Positions 62,901 through 64,000 of a stretch of 64,000 nt of DNA are shown here, piece by piece. Every line of letters begins with the position of its first letter. The first letter of the stretch is position 1. The stretch is taken from contig NC_088711.1 in the NCBI RefSeq assembly GCF_963576615.1, forward strand, positions 12,819,869-12,883,868, read 5' to 3'. The notes beneath the pieces were generated by a model. The model searched no databases. It worked only from the letters and a program-made list of their open reading frames with translations, and was not told the origin of the DNA. The DNA is from Watersipora subatra (Eukaryota > Bryozoa > Gymnolaemata > Cheilostomatida > Watersiporidae). A program made the position numbers and the translations under genes.

Positions 62901-63726
62901 CTCGTATGTGGAGGTATGACTGTACTTGAAGACATTAGGCTCTAAAAAGTGGCTGGCGCAGGTTAACTTTAAAATGATAAAGACAGACCTTTCCTGTGTA
63001 TCCTAACAATGATACTTTCAATGCAAACTCAAAGATTCAGAGTCCTAAAATATCATGAGCAGATCAAGGTTCTTATGGATTCTGAGTAGGTGGGCAGGTT
63101 GATGGATGCGAGCCATAAACCCCACTTTTTATGGGAGTGGTAAGCTAAAAAGAGTAAGAATATCTAGATAAAAACTCGTGTGGGTGAAATTTCATGTTTC
63201 CTTGCTGACTAACTGCTTTTAACAAAACTTTTTACATTAGTAAGGAAAACAAAAAACACTAACCAGCAGTGTGCGATGTGAATTTCCCGATACAAAATGT
63301 GCATGTATGCTCTCATTTTAATTTAAATCTACTGTACATACTTTAAATAGGGATATATACATTTCATTACCATCATTAGAAGCCAGGACCTTTGTCACTC
63401 TTTCTTTAATTCATGAAATCACACACTCAGACTAAATCCTTTCGATGAGGATCCTTTCGATCCTTTCGATTATTTCCCTGCTAATTGGAAATAATTACTT
63501 TTCAATGACTTAAAAATAGCAGATTTCGATCTGAAAATGATAGCCATTAACATTTTGGTTTTAAACCTACAACGCAAGCAAACTAATTACATGTACCCCA
63601 CATTCTTACTTACAAATGCCCTCAAAATAAGTTGCCGACACTGTAAATTGATTGTAATAAACAATCAGAATGGATTTACAAACATGTAACATGATTATGT
63701 GCTCTGCAGCATATTATTAATACATA

Positions 63727-64000
63727 CTAGCTGTGCCACCCGGCGTTGCCTGGGTATTAAAAATCAGCTTATAAACAATGAGAAGTGATGAGATTTGCTT
63801 ACCACTTGCTGGCAGGAAAGTCTCCAGCAAGTGATAGGCCATTGCCAAGTGACCTGGCACATTGCCAATGGAAAATTCCACAAACCTAGTTAGTAAGCTT
63901 CAAATGCCGGTAGGCATTGACATTGCCTCAGCATTGTTGCCCAGCTAGGCTATTCTAATAATAGCTATAGCCGGAATGCAGACAGACATACAGACATAAA
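63727..64000 (+). repeat. Interspersed repeat with CCCGGCGTTGCC head, cut by window end
   Basis: Starts ACTAGCTGTGCCACCCGGCG then TTGCCTGGGTATTAAAAA, and ends AGCTATAGCCGGAATGCAGACAGACA. The head matches 6108 and the tail matches the SINE tails, which suggests a LINE whose 3' end the SINEs share. Confidence 0.5.

Overview
The window is nuclear DNA from an animal. It is AT-rich, introns outnumber exons, splice sites are GT-AG, and several families of non-LTR, hAT, PIF/Harbinger-like, Tc1/pogo-like and SINE repeats are interspersed. The host proteins are clearly metazoan (WW+BAG co-chaperone, CARD protein, DIPP-type Nudix hydrolase, inositol hexakisphosphate kinase). Repeat style and protein divergence suggest a marine invertebrate, perhaps a lophotrochozoan, but the phylum cannot be fixed from sequence alone.

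Layout. 1.4-2.0 kb (+): a compact BAG3-like WW/BAG co-chaperone. 2.5-12.7 kb (-): an 11-exon gene whose splice phases all agree, encoding an 893-residue protein with an N-terminal CARD and a TPR array that resembles APPBP2 (amyloid protein-binding protein 2). The two genes converge, with about 530 bp between their stop codons. 12.7-23.5 kb: no intact gene; it holds tandem repeats, an almost perfect 38-bp palindrome and a dead 3.9-kb non-LTR retrotransposon (18.0-21.9 kb). 23.5-35.2 kb (-): a 4-exon DIPP (NUDT3/4-like) Nudix gene with large repeat-filled introns (Tc1-like element, pogo transposase remnant, long inverted repeat, 815-bp PIF/Harbinger-like element). 35.2-50.4 kb: intergenic, with a purine-rich minisatellite, three 178-bp hAT MITE copies with perfect target duplications (one nested in a 1.3-kb non-autonomous hAT) and a decayed CR1/L2-like LINE. 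50.4-55.4 kb (+): the first four coding exons of an inositol hexakisphosphate kinase; its 3' exons are not found before the window ends. 55.4-64 kb: intron or intergenic DNA with repeats and some unrecognised open stretches.

Functional reading. IP6K makes diphosphoinositol phosphates (InsP7) and DIPP hydrolyses them, so the enzymes that make and remove the same signalling molecule lie as divergent neighbours about 15 kb apart. The CARD-TPR protein looks like an adaptor that could couple death-fold signalling to a TPR scaffold. The BAG protein keeps a WW domain, an IPI motif of the kind that binds small heat-shock proteins, and a BAG domain in only 193 residues. Gene models come from reading ORFs, splice signals and phase by eye; no database search was possible.
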